Source of the DNA: Planctomycetota bacterium | GTDB taxonomy: Bacteria > Planctomycetota > UBA1135 | Assembly: GCA_027623585.1 (NCBI GenBank) | Contig: JAQBVK010000034.1 | Span: 1 to 13,259, forward strand | Reading direction: 5' to 3' | DNA length: 13,259 bases | Shown: positions 13,164-13,259 of the stretch, one piece after another | How the letters are laid out: every line of letters starts with the position of its first letter | Numbering within the stretch: the stretch's first letter is position 1 | Position numbers and translations under genes: made by a program | Notes under the pieces: generated by a model | What the model saw: the letters and a program-made list of their open reading frames with translations, nothing else | What the model was told of the DNA's origin: nothing | Database searches by the model: none

Positions 13164-13259
13164 AGGCGGAACACCAAGTGACGATCCTGCGCGGCGAGCA
13201 CGACCAATCCGAGCAGGAGAGTTTCGAGCGAGATCGCGGCCGCTGTGATCAGAGTGGCC
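13160..13259 (-). CDS. C-terminal end of a membrane protein (partial, 5' end outside window)
   Basis: On the minus strand the frame is open from the window edge (first whole codon at 13258) to a TGA at 13162-13160, giving 32 residues. A hydrophobic stretch ITAAAISLETLLLGLVVLAA is followed by QDRHLVFRL, which looks like a last transmembrane helix plus a short basic tail. The stop overlaps the ABC ATPase start in a GTGA, which fits translational coupling. A permease or another polysaccharide-locus membrane protein is plausible, but 32 residues cannot decide. Confidence 0.55.
   Translation of the reverse strand, partial: ATLITAAAISLETLLLGLVVLAAQDRHLVFRL

Overview
The window reads as high-GC chromosomal DNA of a Gram-negative-type bacterium. 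It has a probable lipoprotein, a short ABC ATPase of the polysaccharide-export type and a GT2 glycosyltransferase. Shine-Dalgarno signals are often weak. The best taxonomic hint is a signal peptidase I with a roughly 220-residue beta-rich insertion between its catalytic half and its GDN box, a layout I associate with Planctomycetota. I hold that assignment at low to moderate confidence. I see no insertion sequence, prophage, tRNA, rRNA or CRISPR array.

Layout. (1) Positions 2-478 (+) hold the C-terminal part of a formiminotetrahydrofolate cyclodeaminase. (2) Positions 498-3661 hold a divergent two-component pair: a receiver-only response regulator (-) and a 6-TM hybrid histidine kinase (+) with two complete kinase cores around one receiver domain. 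The short region between them carries inverted repeats. (3) Positions 3662-4045 have no supportable gene, apart from a hairpin just after the kinase. (4) Positions 4046-4393 (-) hold a small membrane-anchored protein whose conserved YH-C / P-C-C motif is cut by an in-frame TAG. (5) Positions 4468-6006 (-) encode a PilZ domain fused to a SAM-dependent methyltransferase. (6) From 13259 down to 6116 every gene is on the minus strand and tightly packed. In order of transcription these are a membrane-protein tail, the ABC ATPase, the glycosyltransferase, a secreted unknown, a lipoprotein, the Mg2+ transporter MgtE, signal peptidase I, an ECF sigma factor, a probable anti-sigma factor and a DUF3106-like exported helical protein.

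How they fit together. The last four genes of that run are joined by overlaps of 4-8 nt (GTGACTGA, ATGA, ATGA, possibly also CTGA), so they look like one translationally coupled envelope-stress or secretion module. The upstream ABC, glycosyltransferase and permease end belongs to a surface-polysaccharide export locus. The kinase pair and the PilZ-methyltransferase are separate signalling units. The most unusual items are the double-core kinase, the amber codon inside a conserved metal-binding-like motif, the PilZ-methyltransferase fusion and the sigma operon headed by a signal peptidase.
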